Source of the DNA: Clostridia bacterium
GTDB taxonomy: Bacteria > Bacillota > Clostridia > Oscillospirales > Acutalibacteraceae
Direction: 5' to 3'
Assembly: GCA_017473435.1 (NCBI GenBank)
Contig: JAFULG010000002.1
Location: 168,664 to 232,663 of the forward strand
Length of the DNA: 64,000 nt
Every line of letters starts with the position of its first letter. The stretch's first letter is position 1. The notes under the pieces were generated by a model. It was given only the letters and a program-made list of their open reading frames with translations. It made no database searches and was not told where the DNA came from. A program made the translations under genes and the position numbers. Of the stretch, positions 62,318-64,000 are shown piece by piece.

Positions 62318-64000
62318 TTGTTCAAACGCTTTATGTCCTTTACAAAGGGTTACAGAATTCTTACCGTTATCTGTCCCTTTATGATTTATCTCGATATCAT
62401 TATTGAGCTTGAAATTCCAAAGGCTATGGGTAGAGTTGTGGATATGCTCTATACCCTTGAGCCGGGCTCGGAGGCTTCAAAGGCTATGATTGTCAACGAG
62501 CTTTCCGTTGAAATTCTCAAAATGCTTCTGCTTTGTGCCGTTACCCTTGTTGTGGGCTACATAGCTTCACGCTGCAGTGCTATTGCAAGTATGGGCTTCG
62601 GTGCAAATTTAAGAAGAGAGCTTTTTAACAAAACTCAGGATCTCTCCTTTGAAAATATCAACAAGCTTAAGATTTCTTCACTTATCACAAGAATGACAAG
62701 TGACGTTTCACAGGTGCAGAATGTTTATAAAAACACAATCGTTACTTTCATCAAGGGACCTCTTATGCTCATAAGCGCTCTTGTTTATGCCCTTGAAATC
62801 AGCCGGGATCTTTCCGTTATCTTTTATGTTGCCCTTCCTGCAATCGTAATCATCCTCGGCGCAATGGGTGCAATGGCTGTGCCCATCTTCAAAAAGATGC
62901 TCAAGCAGACCGACGAGTTCAACGGTGTGCTCCGCGGTAACATCAATGGTATCCGTGTAGTTAAGGCTTTTGTCCGTCAGGAGCACGAAAAGAGTCGCTT
63001 TGCCGTTGTCAACGAGGCTGTTATGAAGCTTACAATCAAGGCGCAGTCTCTTATGCTTTATATTATGCCCGCGATTATGTTCGTTATCTACGGATGTATG
63101 GTTTATGCCCTTTGGAGAGGTAGTGATATTATTATCGGCAATCCCCAGGCAGCGCTTGACGAAACAGGTCTTAGTGTAGGTAAGCTCACTGCATTCATTA
63201 CATATATTTCCCAGGTGCTTTCATCACTTATGATGGTGCTTCTTGTATTTGTAAGCATGATTATGGCAAAGGCATCCATCGATAGAATCAGCGAGGTGTT
63301 CAAGCAGGAGCCTGCTGTAAGCGACGATGGTACGGACAGAAATCTTACTGTCGCTGACGGTTCGATTGAATTTAAAAATGTTTACTTTAAGTATAACAGA
63401 GACGCAGATAAAAACATCCTCGAGGATATAAGCTTGAGCGTAGCTTCCGGTGAAACCCTCGGTATCATCGGCGGTACAGGCTCGTCGAAGTCAACCCTTA
63501 TTCAGCTTATTCCCCGTATTTACGACGCTGACGAGGGACAGGTGCTCGTAGGCGGCAGAGACGTAAAGGATTATTCCTTCAAAAACCTTCGTGACGAAAT
63601 TTCCGTTGTGCTTCAGGAGAGCCTTCTTTTCTCGGGTACAATCAAAGATAATATCCGTTGGGGTAAGCTTGAAGCAACCGACGAGGAAATTATTGAAGCG
63701 GCAAAGGCTGCCCAGGCTCACGAGTTCATCGAGGGCTTTGAAAAGGGCTATGACACCGAGCTCGGTCAGGGCGGTAACACCGTTTCCGGCGGTCAGAGAC
63801 AGAGAATCTGTATCGCAAGAGCTCTCATCAAAAAGCCGAAGATTCTCATTTTTGACGACTCAACAAGTGCCGTTGATACAGCAACGGATACCCTTATAAG
63901 AAGAGCTCTTCGCAGTGAGGAGTTTTCGGGTATAACAAAAATTATTATTTCACAGCGAATTACCTCGATTATGGATGCCGACAGAATTGTTGTTATGGAT
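62318..64000 (+). CDS. ABC exporter, fused permease and ATPase (3' truncated by window edge)
   Basis: TTG 62318, seven bases after TTGGAGG, opens a frame that runs past base 64000 (561 codons visible). Six membrane segments precede the ATPase. The unusual Walker A GGTGSSKST (about 388-396), signature NTVSGGQRQR and Walker B ILIFDDSTSAVD are typical of the heterodimeric exporter subunits of Firmicutes, in which the second Asp replaces the catalytic Glu of the Walker B. That makes this the degenerate-site half of a pair, and a partner gene is expected just downstream. The gap after mgtE holds a GGGCGGC/GCCGCCC hairpin (62252-62270). Confidence 0.92.
   Translation, partial: MFKRFMSFTKGYRILTVICPFMIYLDIIIELEIPKAMGRVVDMLYTLEPGSEASKAMIVNELSVEILKMLLLCAVTLVVGYIASRCSAIASMGFGANLRRELFNKTQDLSFENINKLKISSLITRMTSDVSQVQNVYKNTIVTFIKGPLMLISALVYALEISRDLSVIFYVALPAIVIILGAMGAMAVPIFKKMLKQTDEFNGVLRGNINGIRVVKAFVRQEHEKSRFAVVNEAVMKLTIKAQSLMLYIMPAIMFVIYGCMVYALWRGSDIIIGNPQAALDETGLSVGKLTAFITYISQVLSSLMMVLLVFVSMIMAKASIDRISEVFKQEPAVSDDGTDRNLTVADGSIEFKNVYFKYNRDADKNILEDISLSVASGETLGIIGGTGSSKSTLIQLIPRIYDADEGQVLVGGRDVKDYSFKNLRDEISVVLQESLLFSGTIKDNIRWGKLEATDEEIIEAAKAAQAHEFIEGFEKGYDTELGQGGNTVSGGQRQRICIARALIKKPKILIFDDSTSAVDTATDTLIRRALRSEEFSGITKIIISQRITSIMDADRIVVMD

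Overview
The window looks like a chromosome segment of a low-to-mid GC Gram-positive anaerobe, most plausibly a gut Clostridia member of the Ruminococcaceae/Oscillospiraceae type. This is inferred from strong AGGAGG ribosome sites, frequent TTG/GTG starts, sigma-A promoters of TTGACA-17-TATAAT type, a sporulation-type AI-2E permease and many plant-glycan enzymes. No 16S gene or other decisive marker is present.

Layout. 1-8.9 kb: a redox pair (C_GCAxxG_C_C protein and a double-domain iron-sulfur flavoprotein), a small XRE regulator between inverted repeats, a membrane O-acylation cluster (DUF4358 lipoprotein, MBOAT, DHHW protein) and housekeeping-like orphans. 8.9-15.9 kb: a hydrolase and a sugar locus (six-hairpin glycosidase-like protein, GPH symporter, BspA-type LRR lipoprotein, GH35 beta-galactosidase). 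15.9-19.95 kb: CotH / DUF4956 / VTC-type polyphosphate polymerase operon beside the wreck of its two-component system. 20-24 kb: two tRNAs, a Na/Pi symporter, a 32-aa amphipathic peptide, pth, rlmB. 24-35.7 kb: a degenerate P-type ATPase-like membrane protein, an ABC exporter pair, GH2 beta-galactosidase, rlmD, a second GPH transporter and a large membrane protein. 35.7-42 kb: AI-2E permease, hom, lysC, a PPase-like protein, an ABC exporter. 42.1-49 kb: a nine-gene phage head and packaging module with no tail tube, tape measure, integrase, lysis or regulatory genes. 49.1-49.4 kb: a second 32-aa amphipathic peptide. 49.4-64 kb: mfd, an interspersed-repeat block, uracil permease, GH5 glucanase, icd, trkA-trkH, mgtE behind a structured leader, and the start of an ABC exporter.

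Points that stand out: (i) twin 32-aa amphipathic peptides, each with its own near-consensus promoter and terminator, resembling phenol-soluble-modulin-like peptides; (ii) the tail-less capsid/packaging module; (iii) a P-type ATPase homologue that has lost the DKTGT and TGD motifs; (iv) a deletion that fused a response regulator receiver to the tail of its kinase while its probable binding box survives at two promoters; (v) families of repeats that begin at stop codons and show covarying hairpin stems; (vi) an mgtE leader with a 27-codon upstream ORF and possible pseudoknot.

All functional calls come from reading sequence and recalled family knowledge; no database search was run.
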